From: Lichtheimia corymbifera B2541
Taxonomy: Eukaryota > Mucoromycota > Mucoromycetes > Mucorales > Lichtheimiaceae
NCBI GenBank assembly: GCA_000697475.1
Contig: JNEU01001101.1
Coordinates: 1-64,000 of the forward strand
Reading direction: 5' to 3'
DNA: 64,000 bases
The translations under genes were made by a program, and so were the position numbers. Shown here in pieces: positions 45,935 to 58,587 of this stretch (positions are counted from its first letter, which is position 1; each line of letters opens with the position of its first letter). Under the pieces are notes generated by a model. That model had not been told where the DNA came from, did no database searches, and worked only from the letters and a program-made list of their open reading frames with translations.

Positions 45935-48900
45935 TTATATGGTGAGTGCAAGGGCCTCGATGACATTGTAACTGTCTTGTACATGGCGCACATAATCGTT
46001 GATGCGTGAATTTTCATTCTGGGATGGGACTTCACCAGGAACACCTTTACCACCATCAATGATAAGTGATTCATCCACAACGATCTTGGTCTTTTGTCCA
46101 CGTTTGCCGCGATGCATGGCTTTGACACCTTCACAACTCGTGCGGATATCCAGTTTCTTCAGCTGCTCCATTTCATAGCGTGCAATACCAAGGTCATCTT
46201 CAGGTAACCATACAGTGGGTTGCATGCGATAAAGTGATGGGTGCATATACGACTCGACATGGAACATGAGACGTGCTGAATTGACTGCAAAGCTGGTATT
46301 GTTCGCAATAGACTGGGTCGAATGCCTCATTTGTTCTCGTATACGTTTACGCAAAGTGTCACGTGCATGATAAGCATCCACCACCACAGCCGTTGTTTCC
46401 GATTCACGACGTTTCCGACGACGTAATTGATATTGCTGTTGTCCACTTTGTACCGATGCCATGTCGTAATCATCATAATCGTCATCCTCAAAAGCCACTC
46501 CATCATCATCATTGTCTGGATCACTTTCATCTTCCTTGTCGGGTTCTGTAAGGATCCGCTTGTCGTCATCGAATGTGAAAGCATTGGCAGCAGCTTCAGC
46601 ACCACCAGCAGACCCAGTCTTTGAAACGATCTTTTTCATCTCCTTTTCATCCTCATGGACAGGCAAATACTTGAAGAGCGGCTTGAAGGACATGTCGTAG
46701 AGGGCAAGTGCTGAGCAGCTCACCACCAGGGTGATAATCATGATGATCATTTGTGGTAATGCCTTTTGTACAGCAAATAAACCGATCATTGTAAGTTGCC
46801 AAGTGAACATGCCGATATACACGTGACGAATGGCTCGAGGAAATGCCAGGCCTCCGGATTCGTAGCCCATCTCGTATACAAACAAGAATTGGTAGAGGTA
46901 CACAAAATACTGCAGGATGAAATATAGGCATACAAATGGCAAGATCAGGGGTGCAATCACAGAGTATTCGATGCCTAGGACAAAGATCACCGTATGAGTA
47001 GGAATCAAAGTACCCAGTTGGATATTGGGGCATTTTCCCTTGCGAATATAAATATCTCGAGGTGTAGTCGATAGGAATGGAAGCACATAGGAAAGGATCA
47101 AGGGCACCAACTGCAACATCGATGAACCCGACGTAAACGATTGAAGCATAACATAGGTGATGAAGAAAGTACTGGCCTGGTTTAAGGACTTAGTATACGA
47201 TTGAATCATGACACCCATTCATCTTACCTTGGGTAAAGTTTCAGCCAACATGTTAACAACGCTCAAAGGGTTCTCCTTGATAGCGACAAATGTATTGATG
47301 GCACCACCAGCAATGGTTGAAACAAGCACCACATCCACAAACTAAAATGTACCAACATAGTAAGCATCATGATGCGTGGGTGTGAAATAGAAAAAGAGTA
47401 AACTTACTAGGAAGAAAAAGTACTTGTGAAGAAGGGAAAGATCCACCATTGAATTTTGAGGAATACCTTCTTGAACCGAAAGGACTACAGTAGAGGTGAT
47501 ATGTCAATATTCGAATAACAAAAAGATATAACGCAAAATCTAACTTACATCGAAAAATGATAGGTACCAAGGCAACGAGGATAGCCAATGCAATAGCAGG
47601 AAAGATACCTTGAATGATACCCACAACTGTAGTAGGGAGCTCTTCTAGCACGGTGAGAAATGGAAGCACCTTGGCGAGTGATTGGATATTGGATACAGCT
47701 TGTACAAAAGTAACTATAAAAGAAAAGATGCTGCATGAGTGCATGGTGATACAAGGGATAGAGTGGCATGCAACAACTTACTTGGAATAGCCCAAAAGAT
47801 CACAATAGCTGTAGTAAGAGACCAACTAATGACTCGTCGACCCAATCGCTCGAGTGACTTGATATTCATATTGTCCCAAATGATATCTGTAGGCGATATT
47901 TGTACAAAGCGAGGTGCCATTTGCAGTTCCTTGGAATGAATCACACACTGAGCAGCCATGTGAGCGGCGATTTGCTGATTGAACTCGATGAATGCTGATG
48001 ATAATTGGGAATACGACTCAGGAGATCGTTGTGCACGTAAAATCTTTTCATTGAGCTCGTGAATCTGCTCATGATAATAATCAATTGAATCAACTTTGCG
48101 TCCCACCAGAGGTAATGAAAAAGGTAGTGGAAGTGGTGATACTCGATGCGTAGGTCGAAGCTTCTCCGGGATGAGTGATTTGGGTCCACTTTCAAGTTCC
48201 TCTTGACGTCCCTTTTTGGCATAGTATTTGTAACATGCAGATATCGTTGTCGTCATTGCCTTCTCCAGATTAGCAACGTGTGCTTGTCGTTCAACAACTG
48301 TGTCGGGCAAATCCTTCATGTTTCTGGTCAACCATATACGTCGTACACCTCCTGGGAATCGGCTAAAGATCTTAGTCAAGGCCTTGACATTGTTGACGCT
48401 GCCTGGAATCGATGGGACGTAAAGAGTGCGTGCAGTGACTGAGGTAGCATATTCAGGGCTCAATAGATATTGGCGTCGAAGTACCAAGAAAGTGCGTGTC
48501 TCTCGATAAGTGTAATAGATAATACCAACTAGTAGAATAAAAAGAGAAAGACAATGAGTTGCATTGAAGCTGATTGTTTGTTACAACAAAGAGACTCACC
48601 AGAAAGCACCACGGATAATACTAAATGTGCCCAGGTACGTTCAGGATCCTTAACGTTACCCATTGTGAGCCGATTCAATCCTTCGCTATCACGTTGGTCG
48701 ACAAGATTGATGGGTATCAAGATTGGCACTGCCAGAACGGAGAAGGATACAAAGGTAACAATGGCCATGCGTAGAAATCGTAACACCATGAATCGATCCA
48801 ATCCAATTGCTTGAAGCACATCCTTGTCTGGTATCCGTAATAGGGTCCATATCCATGTGAATAATCCATCATCGATAGGTGGAGGTTGTCGACTAGTGAA

Positions 48901-49179
48901 GAATGAGTCAGATCAAAGAGCATTACTACTACTACTACTATTATATACCATACCTTTTCTCAACAAGAAACGTGCGAGGCTTGTACACGCGTGGACGATA
49001 ACGACGTAATACCAAAAAAGCAGTAAAGTATCCACCAGCCACTGCAGCATTGAACCACAAGGCAGAGGTAAATGTGCTTATAGACTGATCGGCACTGAAG
49101 AAGAGGATATGTCAGCATGAGACTCAATGAGGTACCGCATGACCACTTACTGTAGCTGATCCCCGGGTGAATCTGCCAT
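45935..49179 (-). CDS. CSC1/OSCA-like cation channel (DUF221/RSN1_7TM family)
   Basis: Eight exons: 49179-49151, 49094-48954, 48892-48600, 48528-47782, 47713-47549, 47484-47408, 47341-47228 and 47176-45935. All introns are GT-AG and phases close, giving 935 residues. The layout is the fungal CSC1 plan. An N-terminal region has three membrane spans (WFNAAVAGGYFTAFLVL; LRMAIVTFVSFSVLAVPI; HLVLSVVLSG-VGIIYYTY) around a short loop. A cytosolic RNA-recognition-like domain follows (RTLYVPSIPGSVNNVKALTK, VRRIWLTRNMKDLP). A bundle of further spans follows from WSLTTAIVIFWAIP to ALPQMIIMIITLVV, and then an acidic cytosolic tail (DEDDYDDYD). Such proteins are osmosensitive or mechanosensitive Ca2+-permeable channels; fungal names include PHM7, RSN1 and CSC1. 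The GIPQNSMVDLSLLHKYFFFL and ENPLSVVNMLAETLPKAS phrases are typical of the core. It is convergent with the amidohydrolase gene. Confidence 0.9.
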
Positions 49180-49538
49180 GGCTCTTTACCAATGGTATGT
49201 TATTGTATTGAGAAAGGAAGCCAAGGGGTGGGGGGTGGAAGAGAGGTAAAAGAGAATACAAGGAAGAAAAAGAAGCTGACTCTGACATGCAGGTTCAAGT
49301 ATCACAGAAAAAAAAGGATGCAAAATGATGTTATGTGGCTCTTTGTTTCACCAATCTCGGAAACCCATTGGTTTTTGGTGTGAACGTGCCTTAGATGGCA
49401 AGTCATACGCATGTTACAGAAAATGATTTGGGGCATTAGATAGACACACCAAACCCTTCCTAGTCTCCTATTTCCATTTATCCAATCAAACTAAAGCTTA
49501 TTGTATATGATATCATGCGCTTGGTTACACATTTTTAT
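49180..49538. other. Upstream region of the channel gene
   Basis: Promoter-side flank with purine-rich GAAGAAAAAGAAGC and GGGGTGGGGGG tracts. I see no gene. Confidence 0.4.
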
Positions 49539-49748
49539 TCAACGTTCCCAAAGTAATTCTATATTGACGCGTTGTTGTACGAGAAGGGTTTTTTCTTGAT
49601 CTTGAATTGCGGACTTTTTGGCATGTGCATATCGATGCTTTTCATCATTGACTGGAGCTGTTTCAGCATCATCTGCTGGGCTTACTGAAACCGACGCTCG
49701 CATGTATGTTGCCCTGGTGCTTTGTTCCCCTGAATTAAATGCTTGCAT
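49539..49748 (-). CDS. Possible small gene, 69 residues, unknown function
   Basis: The frame starts at 49748 (MQAFNSGEQSTRATYMRAS) and ends ...QQRVNIELLWER-stop, with an AATAAA sequence overlapping the end (49530-49537 read on the minus strand), as expected for a short 3' UTR. Composition is hydrophilic and protein-like, with no membrane span. A TTAATTCAG just inside the start could instead be a splice acceptor, making this the last exon of a longer gene. I recognise no family. Confidence 0.35.
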   Translation of the reverse strand: MQAFNSGEQSTRATYMRASVSVSPADDAETAPVNDEKHRYAHAKKSAIQDQEKTLLVQQRVNIELLWER

Positions 49749-50444
49749 TATGGAGTATTAGTCCATTACTATATTTTGCCTTAAAATAAATTCATTGTAC
49801 TATCACAAATCCATCGAATGGATCATGCAGTGCCTTGTTTGCGCCTCAATGGCAAACATGCCAAGATATCGTAACGAGCGGCGACATAACATGCTGATTT
49901 CCATATCGAGTTCATAGCCGATGGAGCCCGGTGAATGCTGCAAGATCTTGGATTAGTTTTGTTTTAGAGGAAAAGGTGCTCCGAATCCACTACAAGTTGC
50001 CTCATTGTAGGGTAGGATATGTACCCACGTTGCCATGGCTACCTCCTCATTTTTAAACATGGGTCCTACCATGTCCTAATTTTGATTGGGTAGAATCTCC
50101 ACATTTGATGATCAAAAGAATATGTCTGACCTGAAACCACACCAGGACGACAGAGACAATCCTAGCAACAGCCCACTATACCCAGCCTGCATTCATGTGG
50201 GGATTCGGCCTGACACTGAACCGTGTTGTTTGGACGACGTCCTCATGCATCAAGAACGTCATACTTCATCCCCATATATATACACACACACATCCATATC
50301 ATTCACACTATGAGAAGGATTAAATGACGAGTCTTTATATATAATGACAACTTGCGGGGTGGGATATGCGGAGTAAAAAGTGGCATGTTTAAAGAATGGT
50401 GGAGAGGGTGACTCTTTCACTTGGTATCCCTGCTACGCTGTTTG
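49749..50444. other. Intergenic before SMG8
   Basis: I see no supported gene. A 75-codon frame at 50086-50313 ends in a TATATATACACACACACA microsatellite. The start of SMG8 lies 95 bases after GAGTCTTTATATATAATGAC. Confidence 0.35.
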
Positions 50445-53400
50445 ATGAAGGAAGTCAATGAACTACTCAAGGACACGCGACTCGAATCGATTCAAGATGC
50501 CGGTCTCGCCATTGTCTCAATATTCGGCAACGATGGTTTCCGTACACCCTCAGCCTACAGCTCTGGCAAACTCACCAATTTGAATGTCACCGTGGCGAAT
50601 CGTATCGTTGGACGTCAAGTCTTTGTACCCAAATATCAGGCAAGGAGGCAAATGATGATATATATCCCTTCAAGTTGACTAATAGAAGGGTTCTAATAGA
50701 CACTACCATCATGTACTGTCGAGGTAAAAGAAAAACTAGGTCGCATGAAGGGAGTTTACTCAATGGAGATGATTATAGCTTGCAGAAGGATTACAAATGT
50801 ATGTGGACGAATCATCTCGTACGGCGTATATATTTATGGATGCGACAATCGACACACATCACCTGGCAGAGGAATGTTGTCATGATCAACAACAAGATGT
50901 CAAGGTAAGAGAGGAGAAAAAGGGCGCGGGATGACAAGCGTGGTAACTGATACATAGAGCATTATCTTCAGTCACATTTGATGGAGGATCAATCCAAGAC
51001 GATGCGTGGTTTACTATTGATGTTTCTGGTGTCTCATTTGGTTATTGTAAGCGAAACAAAGGATCTTGGAGGAGTGGAATATCTCTTAACATTTGGAAAT
51101 CTAGCCTATTCTACCTCCATGTTTACTGCCATCCGATTTCATGTCCGAGTTGACAAATCTTGCTCAAGTCAAGCATGGCATTTATACTCATCTTGCACAA
51201 CTACAATCAGCTTGTTGGAAATATTGGGATATCGATGTACCAAGCGCTCTTTTTGAACGAAAGGAAATTGAGAATCGGCGTGAACGAGAACGTATCAATA
51301 CCAATTTGATGGGCTGGTGGGGTCCAGCCAAAGGTGTTCCACTCATGGTCTTTGTTGCTGCTGATGTAAGCTTGGTGTCTATTTGGAAAAGATGGAATGT
51401 ATGCTAAATTAGGGATATCAAGGTCACCATTCCTCACGCTGACAAGATTACACGATCCAAATTATCGGTTGCTATGAAACGGATGCAAGAGGTGGTGCAA
51501 GCCAGAGTCAAGAACATCTTTCGAGCGTTTCATTTGATACCGTTAGCTGAGGGTGGATCTGGAAGGGAACCAGTGGAAGTCAGGTACGGGTGTATCCAAT
51601 CTCTCTTTACCTATCACGTTTCCTGACATTGATTTTTCATAGATCGCTTTTTACACTTCCAACAACAACTCAGCCATTTGTTCACGTTGTACCATCTACG
51701 CCATTTGCTGCCATCTCTTCATTCAGCGATAGTAACAACATGGATACGTTTTCTTTTGATCGACCGGTTTCCATATCAACATGGCTGCATGACAACAATG
51801 ATGACAATATTGAAGGATTCAACGGCAAAAGAAAGGAAACAAAGCAGCAAATGACTGAATCTATTCTGGATGATTGTGGAAACAAGCTTTTGCGCAACTT
51901 TGTCGCACATTGGATACGTGCAGCCACCACTCGACATCCCATGCATCTGCAAATGATAACATCCTCAGGTCCTCGCAAAGGTGGTGATCCAAAACAGTCC
52001 ATCCCATTACCAAATGGACTACAATTTGCATCAGCATTATTAGTACTCAGATCGTTGCTTTTTGGTTCGGGTGCAAAGGATGAAATGGGTGACGGTGACT
52101 TTCGGAAAGGTGTCATTGCTTCCTCTCCAGGCGCTCGAGGCATGATCCAGCAAATTGAAGTGATCCTGAGGAAAAAGATTCGTGATACTGTGGAAATTGA
52201 ACGTGTCTTTTCAAAAAGGTAACTGGGGTGTATACAAGCCTGGTGTTGGACATTCATGTTTAAATGACTTTTATTAGTCATTCTTTGGAGATCATGCGCA
52301 AGTGCGTCGAGACGTATCTTCAGGATTCACCGCCTTGTTATACTCGACAATATCATTTATGGAAGGTAAATAGTGCTATTACATGGTCATTCAATTGCAA
52401 CTCACACGTATATAGAGAGAGAATGTGCTACGCTTGTATGCTACTTTGTCACGTGGACCATGTGCAGCAGAATTTGCCACAAGGCTGGAACGGGAATGTG
52501 ATTTGATATGGAAGCAAGGACGCCAAAGCTGTGAGAAGATTAGTTTGACTGGCAGAGTCTGTCGTCTCAAGGTAAAAGAAAAAAAGTAGCATACCATGCT
52601 TGCTTTGTCTGATTATTTGTTCTAGGCAGGACATGAGGACGCTGATCAGGAGCACGTGATCAAACATACCCGGGACATGGATGGTACCAAACACAGCAGT
52701 GGATGCAGCTTTTTTCATGCATGTACATGTGGCAAAGTTCAAAAGCTACGTGAAGACCCTTTCGATTTGGAGGAAGCCAACATTGGGTTCTATACACGGT
52801 TCACATGCTGTCTGGCAGATGGACGTATGGCTATTGATATACAAAAATCAAAGTTTGGTGCCGAGGATCAGCAACAACTCTACACCGACAATGAGCACAT
52901 CCCTCATTTTGAATCAGCTTTGCTTTACCTTGGTCCAGCTTCCGTATACCGCAATAGCATTGGCCTGGAGAAATGCGAGGGCTTCATGAGCAATACCAAT
53001 TACCTTTTACCATGGATACTGGCGAAGGTCTCTGATATTCAGAAAAAGGAACAAGCTGCATTGAAGAATGGAAGTTCATCAGCGGACAAAAAGGCGATTG
53101 ATGCAAACGAGTGGCCGTTACCTGGAAAGAGCCCCGAAATCAAATCCAAATCGACTTCATCGCCACTCACCAACTTGGAAGCATTTCCTGCATTGGGTAC
53201 TGTGACAACAACAACAACGTCAACACGCGCCTCAACTAGCAACATAGTTACTGCTCCAGTGAATACTGTATCATCGTCACTACCAGAGACAAAGAGGCAT
53301 GAAGAAGCAGTACCAGTGCCGAAAAAGGAAAGACGGCGACGCGATGGTCGACGTAGGGATCGTGAGCACCGCCTTGAAGGATTGATCCGTGGTTATGTGG

Positions 53401-54038
53401 GAGCTGAATATGAATGCCCTCATGGTCATCGATTTTTGAGCTGTGGTGATGGCAGGATATGCAAGATCGGTCATAAAGGCCATCCAAAGGTAAGCTTGCT
53501 TATATTTGAATCATCGACAATGGCTGATTTGTTTTTCGCGAATAGGATCATGGCAATTACTTTGTTCATCAAGATGTACCTTTATATGTCCCATGCCCAT
53601 GTAACTTTGCCACGCCCAAGAGTACTACAGCATCACCTGAAATCATCTCTCAACTACAAAGACTTTATGTTGTCACCCCCGATTCAACAGCAGTAACGGT
53701 ATCAATGAAGCCTAGAATCAAGGTACATACCTTTTGTTCTTTATATGTTTGCACCAATCCACTCACAATGTATCATCCCACTTTTCCAGATTGTTGATAG
53801 CGAGGATCAAACATTTGAATTCGATTTGGGATTTGAGGATGCTTTTACGTTGCCACGCAATAGTCTCCATGTGCTACGACTACCTTATATTTACACCACG
53901 CCATCCGGTGATGTGATTCCCAATGGACCTGAAGTTAGCCAACGACTCAAGAATGCTGTATTGCTCAAGGAATGCTTCCAAATTCACGAGCAACTTGGAC
54001 AACAACAACAACGACAGCAACATCAAGAAGCCTCCTAA
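50445..54038 (+). CDS. SMG8-like nonsense-mediated mRNA decay factor
   Basis: Twelve exons: 50445-50639, 50700-50723, 50779-50904, 50960-51046, 51105-51365, 51423-51583, 51643-52218, 52278-52365, 52416-52571, 52626-53489, 53546-53722 and 53790-54038. Phases close throughout, giving 987 residues. The N-terminus has the degenerate G-domain opening AIVSIFGNDGF, then MRGLLLMFLVSHLVI and LERECDLIWKQGRQSCEKISLTGR. The C-terminal half has the conserved cysteine-rich block CRLKAGHEDADQEHVI and SGCSFFHACTCGK, then GYVGAEYECPHGHRFLSCG and YVPCPC. SMG8 with SMG9 binds and restrains the SMG1 kinase, which phosphorylates UPF1 in mRNA surveillance. Exon 2 is only 24 bases and the first intron is GC-AG. The C-terminal tail is glutamine-rich. 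Early exon boundaries, before residue 110, are the least certain. Confidence 0.85.
50640..50699 (+). other. GC-AG intron in the SMG8-like gene
   Basis: Donor CAG|GCAAGG, acceptor TTCTAATAG, with an upstream GACTAAT branch-like sequence. No usable GT exists between the end of the coding frame and the acceptor. The resulting 24-base exon 2 (TLPSCTVE) keeps phase into exon 3. Confidence 0.65.
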
Positions 54039-54348
54039 GAGAATGAGATTATGCACTCGTCTCCAACACATTTTCCTTTTGCAAGAAGCAACCTATGGTC
54101 GTGGTATTGAACATCCGGCTCTCTTTAATTAGCTCGATGATTCTTATTTTGCTTCCCAAAGTATCATCTCGAATGCCACACACAAATCACCACTTGTTCC
54201 TGCACAATGATCCCACACACACACACACCATCTCCCATTCCAATGTATGTAGTATGTGGTCATTTCAACATGTCATTTTATATATAATTCTCTATGGGAA
54301 ATACAGCTTGTTTTCTTTTCTAGAGTCTATATTACAAGAGGGGATGGT
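54039..54348. terminator. Convergent 3' region of SMG8 and the MBL-fold gene
   Basis: About 310 bases serve both gene ends. A CACACACACACACACC microsatellite lies near 54211-54228. I cannot assign poly(A) sites. Confidence 0.4.
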
Positions 54349-55623
54349 CTATGATGTAGCGCCAATAAGCTTTGATTGTTCGTCTAAATAGGATGTCTCG
54401 GTCAATGTCTTGTCATTGTTGAAAAGAATACGTAATCCATCAAACGCAGGTGCAACTCTTAAGCCTTCTTCTTTTTCGAGTGATGCCAACGAAGCTTCCA
54501 TTTCATAATGATCTACGCGGTGCGTTGTGCCAACGAGATAGGTCTTTGTGGCGTTAACTTGTCTAGCTGCTGCAAGTGAATCCTTTAATGCAAAATGAGA
54601 TGCATGCGTATCGCCGACTAATGGACAAAATATGAGTGTGCATCCTTTGGATATGTGTATAATCAGCTCCCTTACCTCGTAAGCAATCGACCACAAACAC
54701 TTGATTGGGTTCACCAGAGACAATGCGCTTCATGGTGTCAGGTGGGATATAATTCGTATCTGAGATATAGCTGATAACATGACCGATCTTGAAGCCAAGG
54801 CACCAGTAAGGTTCACCGCTCGAGAGATAAATGCCATGATGAACTAGGTATCCATTTTCAGTATTGATATAATCATATCCTGGCATCACATCCTACCTGG
54901 TAGAGGCATGAATTCCAATCCATAAATGTCGAAGGGCTTGTCAGTGGAAATTACTTGATAATTGAATGTTGCCACATCCCCACCACCTATCATTATCATC
55001 ACCATCATTAGTGCCTATTCAAATGTCCATTACCCCATTGACTTTTTTTTACCTGTAGCATTACGGACATCCACCAAGAAAGGAAATGTTGTCTGGATGG
55101 TATCCATGGTTTCAGAAGAAAGGAAGATATCAATGTGCTTTTGAACTGCTCCACCAAGAGTCCACTGACGTAACGCATCCATGCCATAACAAGCATCCGC
55201 ATGACCATGTGTCAAGATAACAGCGTCCAATTCTCGTATACCGTAGCGTGGAAACAACTCGAGTGCACTCTCTAATAGATACGAGTCAACACCCCACGTC
55301 GTGTGGTGATAATAAGGGCATCATACCGTAAAACGTCTTGCCACAGTCTATCAGTACGTTACTGGATTATACACAAGCATGAGTCGTTTGAAGCATAGAG
55401 AGAATAAAGGTGAGACTCACCGTAATCGTGCATTGGGAGGGTCGTTGTGGCTCCTGAATCGCACCATCAGGGACGTATTCTTTTTCATATTCTTTTTGCC
55501 TTGAGGGGTCATGGCTGAAAGGCACACCTTGCAAGACTGCTCCGGATTGGTAAGACAAGAGACATTAGGCACCGCACCGGACGTTCCAGTTCCAAGAAAG
55601 ACAATTTCGACAATGGTTGCCAT
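54349..55623 (-). CDS. Metallo-beta-lactamase-fold hydrolase (PhnP-like family)
   Basis: Six exons: 55623-55421, 55361-55327, 55271-55053, 54986-54897, 54843-54676 and 54617-54349. Introns are GT-AG, 52-66 bp. Phases close, giving 327 residues. The start MATIVEIVFLGTGTSGAVP is the first beta strand of the fold. Two cysteines (CKVC) lie in the first loop. LIDCGKTFYESALELF precedes the metal motif LDAVILTHGHADACYGMD (HxHxDxx), then LPVHHGIYLSSGEP, SYISDTNYIPPDTM, VFVVDCLR and a C-terminal GDTHASHFALKDSL that supplies further ligands. Relatives in yeasts (such as fission yeast C777.06c) and bacteria (PhnP, a cyclic phosphodiesterase) are metal-dependent hydrolases; the substrate here is unknown. 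THGHAD is intact, so it should be active. Confidence 0.88.
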
Positions 55624-56376
55624 CGATGAAGGAGGGAAGAGATAAAAAAGAGCGGGCTTTGCTACGTCAATTTCCAGGTCTACCACCCTGATCCTCATGC
55701 TGTTGTATGTCATAATGAGACCTCCGATATGTAGATGATCTTGATATATATAGCACTGCATCGACATTGTTTTGCAACCCGAGTTGATAGCCATTATATA
55801 TCCTGTTAGTAATATATGATCTCTCCACCAACTGCTCACCCCGTTATATAATTCATCAATGTTGATTGGATACATGGACCCACCTTTATTATTAAACCAA
55901 ACTACGCATACATTAGTATACCGCACATTGAACCAGGTCAGCAAGTGTTGTTGCATTGGCGGCTTCGAGTTACTGGTTTATGCTTTTCAGAGGCTCTCTC
56001 CTTTTCAAAGACACCCATCAATATGCACCTATGCGTTTTCCTTTCTCTTGCTTTTCCTAGAGCTCGTTGTGGTGTGTGTGCATAGAATGAATAGGTTTCA
56101 TAAAGGTATGGCGATAATAGCTGCTATGCAATAGCGTGGTATGCACGAATCGTTCAAGATCACATCATGCATAATAGGCTGTTGACAATGGAGGCACTCT
56201 TCCCACCGTTGAATATATTCAGATTCTTCCATATCCATACCCATATTTCCATACGTTGTACGTACTTATTGGAGTAAACTGCTACACGTAAATAAAGCTT
56301 CATTCTGACGCTTGAATGATATTTCATTGTTTGAACGATATTTCATTGTTTGAACGTTGCTTAATTAAATCCACTC
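55624..56376. other. Intergenic, no supported gene
   Basis: Promoter flank of the MBL-fold gene followed by featureless AT-rich sequence. A short direct repeat TGATATTTCATTGTTTGAACG occurs at about 56319 and again at 56338. Confidence 0.4.
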
Positions 56377-56750
56377 GGATCAAGAAAGTCAAGTGATGGG
56401 AATGTTTGGCTGAAGTAGCAGATTCGTTCGTATGCAGTGTATTGGGCAACAAAGATGAATTGGAGGAAGGGGGCTATATATTAACTCTGGCAGTTTACGA
56501 ATTGTTAATTCTCTGTTTTTGGATGATACCTGTTTGTTGGAGCGTAGCTCAGTCAGATCGGCTCGGATCAAGAAAGTTGAATGATGGAGATGGTGGGTAT
56601 CCAGTGTACTGTGCTGCAATGGCGAATGGGAGGAGGTAGCTATCATCTGCCAATTTTTGAACTGGAAATTGAGTTTGTATATGTATCATGCATTGAACCT
56701 GAAGATCGGACTTTTGGATCGGTTGCACAATCAAGGCCTTCTGCATCTTT
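56377..56750. repeat. Imperfect tandem duplication of about 185 bp
   Basis: Two copies start at CGGATCAAGAAAGT (about 56377 and 56565) and share A(A/T)GATGGGA/AGATGG, GTATCC or GTATGC AGTGTA, then GGAGG and related words. Chance open frames cross it. Confidence 0.5.
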
Positions 56751-56927
56751 TGGCTCTGTTGATGTTAAGCTGCTTGACAATGAACAAAGACTACTTTTTA
56801 TATAGCATTACATTTACAGCATAGTCAAAACATAAAGATGCCTGTGTATCAGAATCTAACAATCAAGCATTGCGGGCCTTGAAGAGAATAAGCTACTCAT
56901 CGGGGGCCGAAGGAAACTATGATTTCC

Positions 56928-57105
56928 ATAAATGTCTTTTGTCTTCCCCACTTTCATGATGTAACTATGGCCCACTTTACTTGTCAATCCATGCTGTGTA
57001 TTAGTTGAGAAAACTACCGTAGCCATTGCCCTTTCATGTGAATGTTACATACTCCAAGTTGGATGCGTTATAGCCATTTCCCTTAGCACCATTATAATCC
57101 GCCCC
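56928..57105 (-). repeat. Dispersed repeat, copy 2 (inverted relative to copy 1)
   Basis: The reverse complement reads GATTATAATGGTGCTA...GGCTATAACGCATCCA...CATGGATTGACAAGTAAAGT...ACATCATGAAAGTGGGGAAG. It matches 6263-6456 in the same order. Confidence 0.6.
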
Positions 57106-57589
57106 ACTGGGTAACGCAATCCTCAGCCAACCAACCAAAAACGTATCCCTCGTCAATCCTCATTGACCATGCACGCAATACTTTTGCTATCCCTGGCCGT
57201 CTGTACCATTGACCATGCGCTCACCAATTTTCCTCCTTCATCTCAAACATTACATATATTATCATTTATCAATCCATCCAACCTACTTGCACTATCACCC
57301 TCTTAATTGGAATTGGTTTATGCAGTTCGACCTTCTCCTACACCCAAATGTGATGTAGAACCATTATTTCCGTACTACACATACCTTGACCCACACCTTC
57401 ATTATTGGATGTTATTTACTTATATGCCTTCCTAATAGCAAACATCATCCGTTGGTGCAGCAACTACCACGTGTCATTTCACTCAGCTCATCATCTTTCC
57501 GTTAATGCAGTCGACCCCATCCAGTAGGAAAAAGCAACTCCATCACGCTTACTGCATAGGTAAAACATAAAGGTACCTGTTTCTCAACA
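57106..57589. other. Intergenic, no feature seen
   Basis: I see no repeat copy, RNA or coding signal here. Confidence 0.35.
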
Positions 57590-58580
57590 TTTTCATAACG
57601 AAACGTGAGGTATTTATGAGGACAAAGATACTCGCCATGGTTGTCAGCACCATGTGAGTGCAAGTTCACGATGGAAGTGGGCAATCTCGGGGCGTGGGCC
57701 GTCCATCCATCATCTCTTCTATATTTGGGCCGTTGGCATGCAAAGTTCTCAAAATGAAGCGTGCGGTTTTAATATGAATAGAGTTGATCAGCATGACTCA
57801 GCGAATCTTCTTACCAAGTTTCATGTTCGAAATGGGGAATCCCAAGGTAATGCATACTAATCGACATTTCATGAATTTGGGCAGGTGCGGACTTTCCGTC
57901 CACCATAGTAAACCACACATTACACCCTCCCATTCAAAACTTTTAAATGAAGTGTGGGTTCTTTATTAAGACAACATTGATCAGCATGATTAAGAGCACC
58001 TTGTGTGAAAATCTCATGTTCGAGAGAGGCAATCTCAAGTTTCTGGTCCGTCCACAATATATATATTCCCATCCATTCATCGTCCGGCGCGCCCATTTTA
58101 TTTCTCACAATGAAACCTGCGGTTTTTATTTGAATGGAGATGATCAGCATGTTGAAGCCCACCGGTATGACCAAGTTTCACGATGGAGGTGGACAACGGC
58201 GGGGGTGTGCACTATGCAGCCTACTTGCAGTCCGTCCGTCCTATATTTGGGCCGCCCGATTCATTGAAACATCATAATGAAGCATACGGTTTTTAAATGA
58301 ATGGAGTTGATCAGCATGTCCCAGCGAATCTGCTTACCAAGTTTCAAGTTCAAAGTGGGCAATCCCAAGGTAATTAATACTAAATGGCATTTCAATAAAT
58401 CCGGCCGGTTCCGGAGTTTCCGTCGATCATAGTAAACCTCACATTATATCCTGCCATTCAAAATCTTTAAATGAAACGTGGGTTCTTTATTAAGACAAAG
58501 TTGATCAGCGTATCCAAGAGCATCTTGTGTGAAAGTTTGAGGTCAAGGTGAGCAATGTCAAGATCTTAATCAATTTACAG
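57590..58580. repeat. Satellite array, GTTGATCAGCAT family
   Basis: Tandem units of alternating 165 and 190 bp carry (A)ATGAA(A/G)(C/T)GTG(C/G)GGTT(T/C)TTTATT, (A/G)(T/A)TGATCAGCATG and AAGTTTCA(T/C)GTTCGA..GGGCAATC. The GTTGATCAGCAT anchor occurs near 57785, 57977, 58140, 58308 and 58500. A related block closes the window (63400-64000). The unit resembles the one in the inverted array between them (AATGAAACGTGGGGTCTT, GTTGCTCGTCG), so all belong to one diverged family. Confidence 0.7.
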
Positions 58581-58587
58581 TGTGCAT

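Noticed and set aside
56540..56600. A TAGCTCAGTCAGA stretch resembling a tRNA D-arm
   Set aside because: No matching acceptor stem, anticodon arm or T-arm (no GGTTCGA-type B box) follows.
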